Of a stretch of 64,000 nt of DNA, positions 47,846 to 59,099 are shown piece after piece. Source of the DNA: Siphonodentalium dalli (lineage: Eukaryota; Mollusca; Scaphopoda; Gadilida; Siphonodentaliidae); the NCBI GenBank assembly GCA_032622095.1, contig CP136064.1, positions 218,378,205 to 218,442,204 of the forward strand. The letters are read 5' to 3'. Position 1 is the stretch's first letter. Each line of letters starts with the position of its first letter. Made by a program: the position numbers and the translations under genes. The notes beneath the pieces were generated by a model. The model saw only the letters and a list, made by a program, of their open reading frames with translations. It made no database searches and was not told the DNA's origin.

Positions 47846-48581
47846 GCTCAATTTTCAGCAAACGAGTTATGTTGGGTCCCATTATGATAAATTGGGACAT
47901 TTGGTAAAGTTCTTAACAAAAATATGTAATTTTTCGACCAAAATCGTGTTTGGGGGAGGGGTAGCTAAAAGTAATTATTTCGCAAACCGTTCTAAATTTC
48001 TGTTAACTTCTTTCTCCATAAACTTGTCAGATAACTGCTACACCATATTAATTAAATATTTTGGCATTATAGCAATACCTATTTGAATGATAATGTTTGA
48101 AAAATAATATTTTTGTGAAATAGAGCGATTTTTCAGCAAAAAATTAATGTTTCGGCTCCAAATGGCAGGACAATCCAAATTAACCAATACTTTTTTCATA
48201 TCAAGTAGAGGTATGGTATGATATAGTAATTTTAACCCCAGCAATATTGGCAAATAGGTTAGGACATAGCCACATTGCTCGTTTTACAAAAATCGTTAAT
48301 TTCTGGAAAAAGTGACTGGTGGGTATCGTTCATCGTCGATTTGACAATAGCCACCACCAATTTCGTCATTTTTCACTATCGATTTCGTCAACAGTATACA
48401 TTTCACCTTAAAAAAAAGTGGGTTTCAACTTTTTATACCGTGGGTAGGGGTATCTCGAAAACTAGAGCTCTTTTTCAGTTTGGCCGCTGCACTAAGGAAA
48501 TCTGTTGAACATTAAACTCGTATTTGAATAACCTTCAATTATATAATATCTTCAAATATGTACCTAGCAAAAATGTCAACA
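47846..48581. other. No recognisable feature
   Basis: AT-rich with short unassigned frames (47892-48086 +, 48038-48253 -, 48275-48508 +). Confidence 0.4.
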
Positions 48582-48804
48582 CAACGAGTATGAATGGATG
48601 ACGCCGAGAATTAAGTATCTTATTAGACAAAAGGGTCCACAAAAACGAAACTTCTGTAAACATCTCCCTGACATATGGAAAAAATATTGGAAAATTCGCA
48701 ATAAAGTGATTTTAGTGGTACGCAACTCAAAAAAGAATCAACAGAGAATGGAATCAATCCTTTATAATCGCGAAACCATTGACTCAAAATGGTGGAAGAT
48801 TTAA
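48582..48804 (+). pseudogene. LINE ORF2 linker fragment between endonuclease and RT
   Basis: A plus-strand frame reads WMTPRIKYLIRQK, DIWKKYWKIRNKVILVVRNSKKN and SKWWKI. This is the basic linker that follows the endonuclease domain in CR1/L2-type ORF2 proteins (pattern W-M-T-P-x-I-x-x-L-I-R, then K-Y-x-x-x-R-N-K-V, then S-K-x-W-W-K). Neither a clear endonuclease nor RT palm is attached in frame. It is on the opposite strand to the neighbouring LINE tail at 47270-47583, so it is a separate insertion. Confidence 0.62.
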
Positions 48805-49156
48805 TATAACCGTTCGTTAGTTACATTCTGCAAAAAATAATCATTCAGAAAAGTAACTGTTCCTGTCTTGTAATCTGATGAAGAAACGCTCACATTCCAC
48901 GCGTGGGAAGGGACGGGCTTAACTTATTCAATCGTTCCTCACAGAAGCATATTTTCCAATTGAGCAGAAACGCACAAAAGTATAGTCCCAATCCATAACA
49001 GGGCGATCGTAGAAATACTACCGACTAATATCCTTATTATGAGTTTTTGGAAACGCTTTATTAATAGTAAATTGTTGATTTAACGGCGATTAGTATTGAG
49101 CTATAAAAGCCACATGTCTCTCCAATGTTGATCAAATTCGATTTTCGCTGTACGTA
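48805..49156. other. No recognisable feature
   Basis: May include decayed LINE sequence downstream of the linker, but no motif is secure. Confidence 0.35.
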
Positions 49157-49450
49157 ATGGCAAGTTCTCAACTAAACGTATTATTCATCCCTAACGATCG
49201 AGGAGGCAAGCATCTGGTTTTCAACCACTTCAAATTCCGCATAAAATCACGTCAATCCGAGATAGTCAACTGGGTGTGCAATCAGAACGGCTGTGGTGCC
49301 ACCATCAACACAAACGTAAAACACACCAAGAGGTACCATGTGGAATCACTATTATGCAACTGAACCACACGCCACGTCGAATGGAGGCACTTAAAACTTC
49401 AAAGTTTCATAACGGCATCGAAACCAAATAATCGACATAAGTCGCAATAT
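49157..49450 (+). pseudogene. FLYWCH-like zinc-finger fragment
   Basis: The frame from 49157 fits the FLYWCH pattern, a C2H2-type finger found in some chromatin proteins and in Mutator-like transposases. F10, L20, F25/F27, W39-V-C41, C46-x-A48 and T52 are in the expected order (LVFNHFKFRIKSRQ, NWVCNQNGCGATIN). The terminal His pair is out of frame just past a TGA: shifting one frame gives LNHTPRRMEALKTSKF. A frameshift or stop has therefore broken it. No transposase domain is attached. It could equally be a relic exon of a host FLYWCH gene. Confidence 0.5.
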
Positions 49451-49599
49451 AAGGAAAGAACAGGCATACACAAAATCGAAAATACTGCAACTTAGTGGCG
49501 GCGGCAAGGTTCAACATCAGAGGAGAAAATATCGGGCGGTGAGCGCGTCTCTTCAACCAGCCTGTTCTCCCAAAAACCCGCACATCATCTGCTTAAAAT

Positions 49600-49880
49600 A
49601 CATGTTTTAAGTACGGTAGATAATCTGCTTAGAATCGCCTCATTTCTAGTCGATATTGTGCCGAAAATGAGAGCGTTTTAGCCACATTATCGACTCATAA
49701 TCAGGCGATTCTAAGCATATTATGTGCGGACAGTGACACAAATAACACAACTGACGACTTTTCAGGTGCTCGCTCTTTAACATGTGTTTTCACTGTGGCC
49801 CGCGCCAGAAAACGAAATAATCACATTATAGATCGATTATGTGCGCATTTGCGCGGTGATATGCATGTTGCTTCAGCGAG
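49600..49880. repeat. Dispersed repeat, diverged copy 3, with inverted ends
   Basis: ATAATCTGCTTAGAATCGCCT at about 49620 is mirrored by its reverse complement with one mismatch near 49693-49713. The right part (TTTTCACTGTGGCCCGCGCC, AACGAAATAA) matches the units at 3650-4060 and 14375-14735. Confidence 0.5.
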
Positions 49881-50390
49881 AATCTGATTGACATTTTGGA
49901 ATACTTAGATTATATTGCTCAGTTAGTACGCCATTGAGATTTGTAAATCTTTGTTTGCTAATTATTTATATTTTATTATTAATTTTGCAAATAACACATT
50001 TATGAATAAGACTCATATTCTTTCCAAACATCAAACGCAGAATCAGCGCCAAAGGTTTCAAAACCCAAGTTCCCAAATCTGACAAATCATTAAAACCCCA
50101 AAAAGAACAGAGAAATAGACTATACACTGATAAATAACCATCTGAAATCATGACTGTCTGCGTGGAAATAAATAAAAAGAAATTCATTGCATGCCATTTG
50201 CAAAACTAATTTTGTTTAGGAACAACCACCACAAAACTACATAATGTCCAAAAAAAATGAATCAGTATTGAGTGTTTATGTTTGCCAGATTATTGAAAAC
50301 AAGGTTGAAAAATATTTATGTTGTTTGCTCCTTCACATGATAAAAACATAGTTCTGCAAATATTTAAAGTGATGTGAAACACTCCGGTAG
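49881..50390. other. No recognisable feature
   Basis: AT-rich, no gene or repeat recognised. Confidence 0.4.
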
Positions 50391-50562
50391 GGTGATCAAA
50401 TAGAACTGGAGAATAATCTTACACAAAGTAGTATTTTGTTTACAAATATTATATCCAAATTGACAACAAACACCGTCATTCTTATATATTAATTAAATAC
50501 AATGACTCTCGGTGGCGAAATCGTTTTCATTAGCTGATCGCAGACAGTATATCGTCCCGAAT
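50391..50562. repeat. Dispersed repeat, copy 2 (first copy at 958)
   Basis: Same orientation and length as 958-1130, with the same landmark order and about four fifths of positions shared by eye. Confidence 0.6.
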
Positions 50563-50959
50563 CGAGAAGTAAATATTTACAATTGTGCGTAGTTCAGACG
50601 ATGATTTCTTTTAAATTTTCGGAGATGTTACTAGAATGCTACATTCCTCCAGTTAGCATAGCGCCTGAATACTAAGTTATCAGTTTCGCGCAACCGAATA
50701 AGTACATAATATGTCTTAAAAACAAAAAATATGCCATGAAAAATGTGTCATTAAATTTCTCGGAGACAGTCATGATTTCAGATGGTAGATTGAGCGCATC
50801 CCCCAGTTGGGGTCATAGTCTTGTCATGCAGTGTGTTTTTTTGAAAATATTTCCTGTTAAACTCTCTATCGACCTACCTGAACAAATCTGGTGTTTTTTT
50901 AAATCCACTTTTTTATTTACATAATTTGAATATGTCGCTCATATTGAGAGGGTGAACAT

Positions 50960-51797
50960 GTGTTGTTATTGTACTATAACACATTGGTTATAGAGGATAA
51001 TGATTTTCCCCTTGAAATTGATAGCTTGAATTTGAGAGTTTTTGAAAATTAGCGAATGGGGCGCCTCCATAAGAGTTTCAATTTCTTTAATCTCTTCACA
51101 TTCCATGGAGTTTAGAATTGGTATAGTTTTTCTCGCATTCATCTGGACATTTTCGATCATATTTGATAAATATTTCTTCTGTGGAGACCACACACTTGAC
51201 TCCAGCTAAGGTCAAACCATCCCTTTTAACACCATAGTACATATTTGTTCCTCTAGATTGACAAAAGCCATTATCACCGTACCCACTGCGTGGTCTACTT
51301 GGATGTCTATATATTCAGCGAATGTTATTGCTCCGTCATTTGTAACGCCTACCTATTGTTCTGAGTTGGCTACATTTAGTTTGGAAATTGTGCAATCCTC
51401 TCCCGTTATTGTGTAGATTGTTTGGTCCTCCGACGGTTTCTCTGATATTTGTACGCAATTACATTTAGCTGGGTGGAATTTCATAAGCCATTTATTACTC
51501 CACTTACTAAGGCATCACTGTCCATTTGGAGTTGTATCTGGTCTTCTACGGAATGAATTTCTCGATAGATTGTGGTGTCGTCAGCATACATATATGCTCG
51601 ATTTTACTTCCTTGGGAAAGTCATTAATGTATATTGTACATATGCTGCAACATTCTCAATCTTTTGTATATATCTTCTAATTGTATCTCAATATCTATTT
51701 GATAAGAGAATAAACGTATTATAAGAGGACCGGGCCTAATACTTTTCCTTGGAGTATGACACGTGTTACTTGGTGCCACGCTGATGATGTTCCAATG
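50960..51797 (-). pseudogene. Decayed LINE (element 2), RT palm and C-terminal part
   Basis: Read on the minus strand downstream of the foldback insertion, this is a CR1/L2-like reverse transcriptase with several frameshifts and stops. Blocks in order: GKVLGP (motif before the catalytic loop) near 51745, YADDTTIYREI (catalytic box, near 51590), KWLMKFHPAKC near 51480, VWSPQKKYLSNMIENVQ and ARKTIP near 51110-51190. The order and spacing match the family. Because of the decay it cannot encode an active enzyme. Confidence 0.8.
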
Positions 51798-53052
51798 GGT
51801 TACGTAGCGGTTCTCCGAAGACCCATAACTCCGAAGATCCGATTCTCCGAAGGTCCGATTCTCCGACGCCCCGATTCTCCGAAAGCCCATAACTCCGAAG
51901 TCCCGATTCTCCGAAATCCCATAACTCCGAAGACCCATAATTCCGAAGACCCATAACTCCGAAAGCCCATAACTCCGAAGGCCTATAACTCCGAACGCCC
52001 ATAACTCCGAAGGTCTATAACTCCGAAGGGCCGATTCTCCGAAGATCCGATTATCGGAAGATCATGTTTTATCGCTTATTAAATAGTGTACAGTCCAGTG
52101 GCGGAGTCAATGGGGCCCTAGGGAAGACCGCCCCCCAAAAAACATGTCAAATGTCATGTAAACGTCAGGAAATCCCTCCTAGGCATTCAAATATTCACAG
52201 TGTTCCTGCCCAGGGGAGCCACCGGACCAACGATTGGGGGCGACCCCTCCCATGCATGCGCTCCCCAAATCAGGCCTTCGTGATATGCTTTCGGCATATC
52301 ATATGCATGATATTTCCCCCACATATCCCCCACATATGCTAATTAATGTGCACCCCTAAATGGGCACCCTGGCTCCGCCACTGGTATGCACCGGGTATAT
52401 TATAACGAAACGCTGCAAGAATGTCAGATGAACATGTACATGAATATCCACGTTCACCCCTGTACATTTACTCTGGCATCTCATGGGCCAACGTAACGTT
52501 ATAGTATCTGGTGTATAGTCAGTGGCGGGCCAGGATTCCCATTTAGGTGGGGGAAGTAGGAAAAGTTTGAATATTTTGATGCCCCATGAACGATTTCCGG
52601 GCGTTTACATGACATTGGACATGTTTTGGTAGGGGCCCATATTGTCTGAAATAGCAAGTAGAGGTTTAATGGGGGCAGTAGGAATTTTGGGACCCCTTGG
52701 CTTCGCCACTGGACTGTACACTATTTAGTAAACGATAATATCCCGATAAAACAAAATCTTCGGAGAATCGGACCTTCGGAGAATCGGATCTTCGGAGTTA
52801 TGGGCCGTCGGAGAATCGGGCCTTCGGAGTTATAGGTCTTCGGATAATCGACCCTTCGGAGTTATGGGTCTTCGGAGTTAAAGGTCTTCGGAGAATCGGC
52901 CCTTCGGAGTTATGGGCTTTCGGAGAATCGGATCTTCGGAGTTATGGGCCGTCGGAGAATCGGGTCTTCGGAGTTGTGGGCCGTCGGAGAATCGGGTCTT
53001 CGGAGTTGTGGGCCTTCGTAGTAATAGGTCTTCGGAGAATCGGTCTGACACC
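51798..53052. mobile_element. Foldback transposon with 16-bp subterminal repeats and 9-bp target duplication
   Basis: A 1,255-bp unit lies between identical 9-base repeats (GTTCCAATG at 51789-51797 and 53053-53061). Its ends begin GGTTACGTAGCGG and, inverted, GGTGTCAGACCG, each followed at the same distance by TTCTCCGAAG. Each arm is then an array of 16-bp units of two types, AGACCCATAACTCCGA and AGATCCGATTCTCCGA, about 15 on the left and 18 on the right in inverted orientation. Inside the arrays, AAATAGTGTACAGTCCAGTG pairs with its complement. The 9-bp duplication and GG ends fit Mutator-like or Drosophila FB-type foldback elements. No transposase is encoded. Confidence 0.85.
52096..52711. 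repeat. Central loop of the foldback: two CAGTGGCGGAG-bounded modules
   Basis: Module 1 (52096-52383) starts CAGTGGCGGAGTCA and ends TGGCTCCGCCACTG; module 2 (52520-52711) starts CAGTGGCGGGCCAGG and ends GGCTTCGCCACTG. The spacer 52384-52519 is itself palindromic (TATGCACC...ATAACG against CGTTATAGTA...GGTGTATA). CAGTGGCGGA termini resemble those of many short hAT-like MITEs, so the loop may hold nested elements or be an extension of the palindrome. Confidence 0.6.
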
Positions 53053-53061
53053 GTTCCAATG

Positions 53062-53400
53062 ATAGTTACTACACGTATCTGTTTCCGGCATTTCAGGGAG
53101 TATTTCACCCATCTGCATGTTTGTCGTTAACACCGTAAGATTGTAATTTTTTAATCAGTCTTCTGTGTGGTACATTGTCAAAGGCCTGCATGACGTCCAC
53201 ATGTATGTTCCCCTCATTATCCATTATCATTATCCATGTGTCCATGATCTTTAGCAACTGGATTGCTGATGACCTTCCATTTATAAATCCGAACTATCTA
53301 ATATACTTAGTAGTTTATTTTCTGTCATATCTGTCATTATACGCTTCCCCATTAAATAGTGGGAAATTGTCGAAACGAAAATGATAAAAACAGACTTGTT
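53062..53400 (-). pseudogene. Decayed LINE (element 2), RT fingers and palm, upstream half
   Basis: Minus-strand code upstream of the foldback. ENKLLS is followed, in shifted frame, by GFINGRSSAIQLLKIMDTWI (the GF-GRS block of non-LTR RTs), VDVMQAFDNVPHRRLIKKL (the catalytic-Asp block FDxVPH) and RKQIRVV next to the insertion point. The frame runs into the 9-base duplication and resumes in the same frame at 51788 on the other side of the foldback. Confidence 0.82.
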
Positions 53401-53800
53401 TAAACTGAAATAATGTTATTAAACTAATATATTTCGTGATTAGAATGTCATCATATTGTTATTTGGGATATTAAATTAGTATCCATTCAAAATTATTTTT
53501 CGCTTTTAGTGATAATTTGTGGGAACTATTTTCTTTAGCGGACGACTAATTTTTCGCCATTTGAAAGTGGTTCGTTGGCTATCAACTGGCGAAAAACAAT
53601 CAATTTTCAACACTGTAATTTTGTATACGCTTTGTGAGAAATTATCTGGCATTAATTAGGGAATATTAATACATTAAACATAATTATCGACATGGTTAAA
53701 GCATATAATAATAACAAATAGAACACATATGGACTTTTGAGTGAACCCATATTATTTCATTCGTGAGTAGCAGTGGAAATATAAATTTTTAACTCGCGCC
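53401..53800. other. No recognisable feature
   Basis: Possibly further decayed LINE sequence, but no motif is secure. Confidence 0.35.
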
Positions 53801-54420
53801 AACATCACCATTTATCAAACAACTGAGAGTAAATCATTCACTATCGTAGTGACCTAGCTGGGATAATATTCGGGCGAATTGTCAAATTAAACAAACAATG
53901 TGAATGGTTAGTGTTGGAACTTTTCGTAATAACATCTTTTTTTCATACCTCAGATATATTCTGCATACAAAGGAATGAAAAACGAGTTTAGAGACCAAGA
54001 CTGAATTTCATCAAACGTCAATATTTACAAACAACACGAAGGGTTGAGGTGGGAATTGGTTAATAATTACCATCCCAATTCATTTACAATATAACATGCC
54101 GATATTTTCGCGTAAAACTAAAAAGAAAGTTCACGAAACGATGTTAAATAACACGTTAAACACCGATAGAAACAAACAGCTCGAAGGGTTTATGGGTGAA
54201 TTAAATTTCTTATACCATCATCAAATCTCCATGCAATATAATAGTAGATAGCATTCCGATTTATGTCACGTTAAAATAAATGAAAGATGTTCAAATAACA
54301 ATGCAACAAAGCAGGTTAAACAACAATAGAAACACACAGCAAGCAGTGTGCTAAGGGTTAACGCGGGATGCTATTGCGGCTAACATGCCATGGTTCAATA
54401 AAACATGCCGACAGGCCCGC
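53801..54420. repeat. Degenerate tandem repeat, ~155-bp unit
   Basis: Three to four diverged units share GTTAAACACCGATAGAAACA-ACAGC, GAAGGGTT, and AATATAACATGCCGA or CAATATAATAG-like blocks at about 54010, 54155 and 54320. Identity is low. Confidence 0.45.
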
Positions 54421-54469
54421 CGACATAACCCCAAAGCTATACGTGAATATACATGCAGGCACATACTAG

Positions 54470-54590
54470 TATAAGTAACGAATACGAAAATACCCATGTA
54501 CCTTTCTAACTATATGGTTCGAGTACGAACATACCCAAGTACCTTCTAACCATATGGTTCGAGTACGAAAACACACATATACCTTTCTAA
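54470..54590. repeat. Three-copy tandem repeat, ~41-bp unit
   Basis: GAGTACGAAAATACCCA-GTACC with TTCTAACTATATGGTTC is repeated at about 54480, 54522 and 54562 with few differences. Confidence 0.8.
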
Positions 54591-55039
54591 TAATATTTTG
54601 CCCATTGCCCATAGCTCCTATGACAAGGCAAAAACGCATTTACAGAATACACAATAGAGGGCGTAATACGATATCATACATGTTGGACGAAAAAATTCGA
54701 CTAAATAATAAAAGTCGATGGACTCGATTTAAGAAAAACCTGGGGTAGGGTGAATTTATAAGAATTTTACTCCGGACAATACAACTACGTTTTAATTGCT
54801 ATTGAGTTCATAAAGTAAAGCTCAGTTTATCAGAAAACTGGATTTAATTGAACTAAAAGTAGGTTTATCTCCACTAAAACCGAGTTTTACTCCAGTTAAA
54901 CAAAGTTCTATTCCCACTGAAACCTAGTTTAAATTAGAATAAAACCAGGTCTAGAATATAACCAAGTTTAAACTAGAGATGTTGATTCGGATCTTAATTT
55001 TTTATATTCTTGTTGCGTAGATCTTCAATTATGTTTAGA
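54591..55039. other. Spacer with short internal repeats
   Basis: From 54835 to 54985 there are four or five short units of the type ACTAAAAC-GAGTTTTACTCC or AACCTAGTTTAAA, ending GTTTAAACTAGAGATG. They faintly recall the termini of the TIR family at 16602-19465, but no match is long enough to assign. Confidence 0.35.
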
Positions 55040-55470
55040 TATTCGCCTTATTTAGAAAGGATGTTGGTTTTTTCCTTAATAACTTAGTTTTACTGTTAAT
55101 CCAATCACACAGTGGTCATGTCTACCTAAGCATAGAGGGCTTTCGTGTCTAATGTAGCAGTCGTTGATATGCTCTTTGAATGTGTTGCTTTCATCGCCAT
55201 GTTCCATCCAATATGGCTGGCATGTTAAAACCTCCCATCAAAATAATATTTTGTTTATTGTTTGTTCCTTCGCAGATTTATTTTATCTTAATTTTCAATT
55301 ATTCGTAGTACTTGTCTTCTCAATTTGGGCATCTATCGATGTTTCCTATCAGTAGTTCCTTAAGATTTTGGTTGATTTCTGTTCACGCTTGTTCCGAATG
55401 TGTTGAAGTAATTTTGAATTCTTTGGATTTTTTTTCCGTTGATATATGTAATTACCCTACCGAAAATTAG
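55040..55470 (-). pseudogene. Decayed LINE (element 2), endonuclease domain
   Basis: Minus-strand remnants of the ORF2 endonuclease: GRVITYING near 55455, NLKELLIG near 55370, then an open stretch with ILMGGFNMPAIWME near 55230 (the GDFN block with D replaced by G), FKEHINDCYI, and SPLCLGRHDHCVIGL near 55110 (the SDH block). Sequence between CYI and SPL is shorter than usual, and multiple stops are present. It lies on the same strand as, and upstream of, the RT pieces at 53062-53400 and 50960-51797, as expected for one ORF2. Confidence 0.7.
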
Positions 55471-56700
55471 ACACATTTCAGCGGATTGACAGGCAATAGA
55501 CAACCGGTTGACCGGGCATCAAAATGGGAAAGAATGAACACATATTTGCAATTTATGGGGCTAATGTTCACACTTAATCAAAGACGACATAGTTTTTTGC
55601 TTTCGTTCTGATTTCGTGACGTCATGGTAAAATATATAGCGTGACGCGTCAGAAATTCATGGCGATTCAGACAAAGTGTCGTGCGTCAACTCTGTGCAAA
55701 TATAGCATATCTGTCGAATTCTTCCAAATTATATATTTTTGGAAATGGAAGAGTATTCCCTACAAAATGATGTTCATATCAGCATTATATATCTCCAAAT
55801 GGTAAACAAACCGACAAAAGCTTAACCCTCACCCCAATTTCACAAATATCCACTTAAATGCATCCATGCAGGTTGTTTCCAATAAAACATCGACAATGCA
55901 TATTTTATAGTATCATACAGGGTAGAACCATCAGGGGACACGGAGAATGTAAGATTTCGTTCAAATCCTAGATTAGGAGGGTAATAAAATCCAAAATGGC
56001 GTCCAAGATGGCGCCAAGTTTTATATTGGCACTCTGTACACAACGAGTGTGCACACCGGAATGGAAAATCGCAAGTGCTTTATTGTAAATGATCTTTATT
56101 TCTTAGAGGCTATATCGTAATATGTACAAGTCAACTGGTTACGTAAAACCGATGATGGAGACCAAAATGGCGGCCATAAAACTCAAAAATGTTCCGATAA
56201 AATTACCGGCTTCTGAGTTGCAATAGCATCTGCATGTTATGAGTTTTGTAGCTTATTCGTTCGTGCATATATGTCTGTGGATAATGTGATCCTAATCCGA
56301 TAAAACTGTTGGCATTGAGAAAGTAATTGCTCATTTTTTCCCCTCAAAATCGACATGCAATGCCAAATTGCCACAATGGGACTGTGTGTCCAACCTATGT
56401 GGTATACAAGTCAACGTTCTGCTTGATGATGAAACTGCTGAGTTTTATATTAGTACAATAAGAATTGAAGCTACAATGCCGACTATATATACATATTCAA
56501 TCCTCAATAACCAATGTAGGTGTCCCATGGTAATGGCTCATTAGACCCGGTTACACAAACCGTCAAGCGATGACAACCAATTTAGAATCCTGATAAGGGC
56601 GGGTATGCAAAGGATGGACAACTTAGTTTATATATCTCGCCCATGTTGTCAATGAATACTGGGGTAATTGGTTTTCACGTTCAGTGGAGTGATGTTCCAT
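55452..56700 (+). repeat. Inverted-repeat unit, left arm
   Basis: This aligns, with indels, to the reverse complement of about 59100-60022. Matching blocks include CCCTACC-AAAA at the outer end, GGGCATCAA, CTTTCGTTCTGATTT, CGTGA/GACGTCATGGTAA, AAAACCGATGATGGAGACC, CTTCTGAGTTGCAA, GTAGCTTATTCGTTCGTGCA and GCTACAATGCCGA. The left arm has about 400 bases (55660-56060) with no counterpart, carrying a CCAAAATGGCGTCCAAGATG repeat. Shared codon-like stretches (VNVLLDDETA here, VNVLLHDATT in the right arm) suggest both derive from an element with coding sequence. Confidence 0.7.
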
Positions 56701-57358
56701 TGAAATAATCGAAACAAATCTCAAACAAACCCGACATAATAAGTATCTGTGTCGTTATATTCTCGCAGCTGCTTGGGTCCCATCACACGTGGATGTATGC
56801 TTATTTGTAAATGCTTTAAATGATAATGGTATAAGTGTGAGGCCTGGATATTGATTGTGCTAAGTCCCATTAATTTTGGATGCATGAAAGTTGGTCTCAC
56901 ACTGTATGTATCGCACGAATCTCCGTCACACGTACACAACTATGAGAATTACGTACAGTACCCGAATGGGATAAAACTATATCATCCAATTTATATATCA
57001 GTATGGAGCAATGTTGGCAATTATCCAAAGATGAAATTTCAAGTACAAGGATTAGAAAGCCACACAGTTAGAAGACGTGCTCAAAATGTCATATACTCAG
57101 TTGCTCAGGCATTCGAATGATGCTTGTCATACTGAAGTTGTCCCTTTCGCTGATGCTAATCCATTTCAACTCGTTGGTCACATGTTACCAGCCTTAGCCG
57201 CGGAATTAGTTGGTCCACCCAGCGACTACCCACACAAGACCACTCAGACTACACAAAGCTTATCTGACCAAAATAGAGTATATCCGCTACAGGTGTATGT
57301 AAGACATTCTCGAGAAATATACAAGCCGTTGAGAACTTTTAACACAAACAATAAGTAG
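56701..57358 (+). pseudogene. Coding-like frames inside the left arm, unknown family
   Basis: Frames at 56851-57120 and 57077-57358 (+) follow the arm in the same direction. The first reads SVWSNVGNYPKMKFQVQGLE and VRRRAQNVIYSVAQAFE; the second, overlapping by about 44 bases in another frame, reads HMLPALAAELVGPPSDYP and ends at TAG. Between 56640 and 56850 one frame preserves RHNKYLCRYILAAAWVPSH, matched by a weaker right-arm counterpart. The pattern suggests a frameshifted transposon protein. I do not recognise the family. Confidence 0.3.
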
Positions 57359-59099
57359 CAGCTCCTAAGCACGATCGCCAATTTTCTGAAATGAAACAAC
57401 CTATTTATCTGATATATGTCAAATATTCATGATTCTGTTAATTCTCCCCAGGATACATTGTACGATATGCGTGAAACATTGATATGTATCTGACCGAAAG
57501 CATATATTCAAGAATGCGATTATCACAGATATCAGATAATGTACATAGGTGTGGTAGTTTTTGTGTGCATTCATATAAGTAGACGACCCAGAAAACAATT
57601 GATTTTGAATCCTTATGTTTAGCTTAATATTGGGGAATTTGAAGCCGTAATTGGTCGGTATTATTTGACTAAGTTTACCATGTGAGCACCATACAATCAA
57701 ACCAGGTTCCACCGTTGCACGTGGCACCGGTCCTATATAAGGACACACGTACACGTTCTTGTCCAGTTATTGTCGTTGGATTGAATTTGTGGCATATATA
57801 GACAATAGCAGTCGGACATTTGATGGTTGTTGGACCTATTTGCTCATAATATAGATTCTTCGGCGACAGGTGGCAAGGCATATAGTAAACTTACACATAT
57901 GAACTTCGAAAGTAGCAACACCCTTTGCATCAAGCATATTAAATTACAAATCTCTCTACTTTCTTATGTGTACACCTGGTAGGAATTTAGATCGAGATAC
58001 TTCATGAAAACCAGTTAAGTGTTACATTTATTAAATCGATCTAGTCTCGACTAAGGTTATGCGATTAAAGTTAATTTGTCTTCAAAATTGTCGATTCTAA
58101 CACACCACCTTATTAAATCGAAAACAGAGTTATTTCTTATAATTTTAATTTAGTCCCAATATTAATAAAATTCGTCCAGTTTTCAATTATTTATACCCAT
58201 GCCATTTATAAATTACTTGTGATAATCAATTACGTGTTGGGAACAATCACGTATCCAGCTGAAGAGTAACTTAATTTCATCATTTTGAAGAGTAACTTGA
58301 TTTCATCATTTGATTGGTCAGGTCAATTGAATCCAACAAAACTGTCACAGTGGACTAACAAGCGTGCAATTGCAGCCCGCGCATGAATCGCAACTTCTCG
58401 GCTTATCGTAATTGGCAGAAATGCCCGTGCACATATGCCAACCAACTGTTTTACAGTGTTCCCCGAGTTGACAGCTAATGATTAAATTATGTTCATATAT
58501 CATCCATATATCAACTTAATCGTGTCACCCGGCTGTGTAGATCCTCTAGATGTATGTTACTTAGTGCTGATAATTACTAGCATGGTGAAATCATGTTATC
58601 GGTGGTTAAATGTCTAACGAAATTGTCTACGAATGGGTAGGCCTTATCCAATATAAGATATGGTAGAAACTTATCATTTCTTCGTCTCTTGACGAAATGG
58701 ATGAACATCATAACAAAAGGTTCAATAGATGTATTAATATATTGCGACAGCGACGTGAATCTTGAACTTCCGGTGTGAAATAAAATAATATGGAAGTGAG
58801 GGCACAAACCTGTAAATTAACTCGTCAACCACATTAACTTGACAACCACTACTGAGACACCCATGAATATAATACGTTGCTGGGAAATTGATTTAAGCTA
58901 TCGGTTGCTACTGCGAATAGTTCATAAAATGAGTATTTGCAACGAACCTGTAACCGTTCATTGTTATCTAAATCCTCAGAGTTGAGAAGTACTAAACAAA
59001 TACGAATTAGAACTGCTTATGCAAACACCCATTTCCGTGCGTGGTGGCACCCCGAGGAAATGTAGAGAAAACAATTTTTGTTCTGTCTAAATTGCTGGT
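57359..59099. other. Centre of the inverted-repeat unit
   Basis: About 1.7 kb separates the two arms. Minus-strand frames at 57419-57754, 57675-57881 and 58577-58807 overlap in part and have no recognisable domain. A 25-base block (TGAAGAGTAACTT-ATTTCATCATT) is tandemly doubled near 58260-58311. Confidence 0.35.

Noticed and set aside
51624-53130. Repetitive open frames rich in RRIGSSELW or RRPITPK-like strings
   Set aside because: They are translations of the 16-bp repeat arrays of the foldback element, open in several frames, not proteins.
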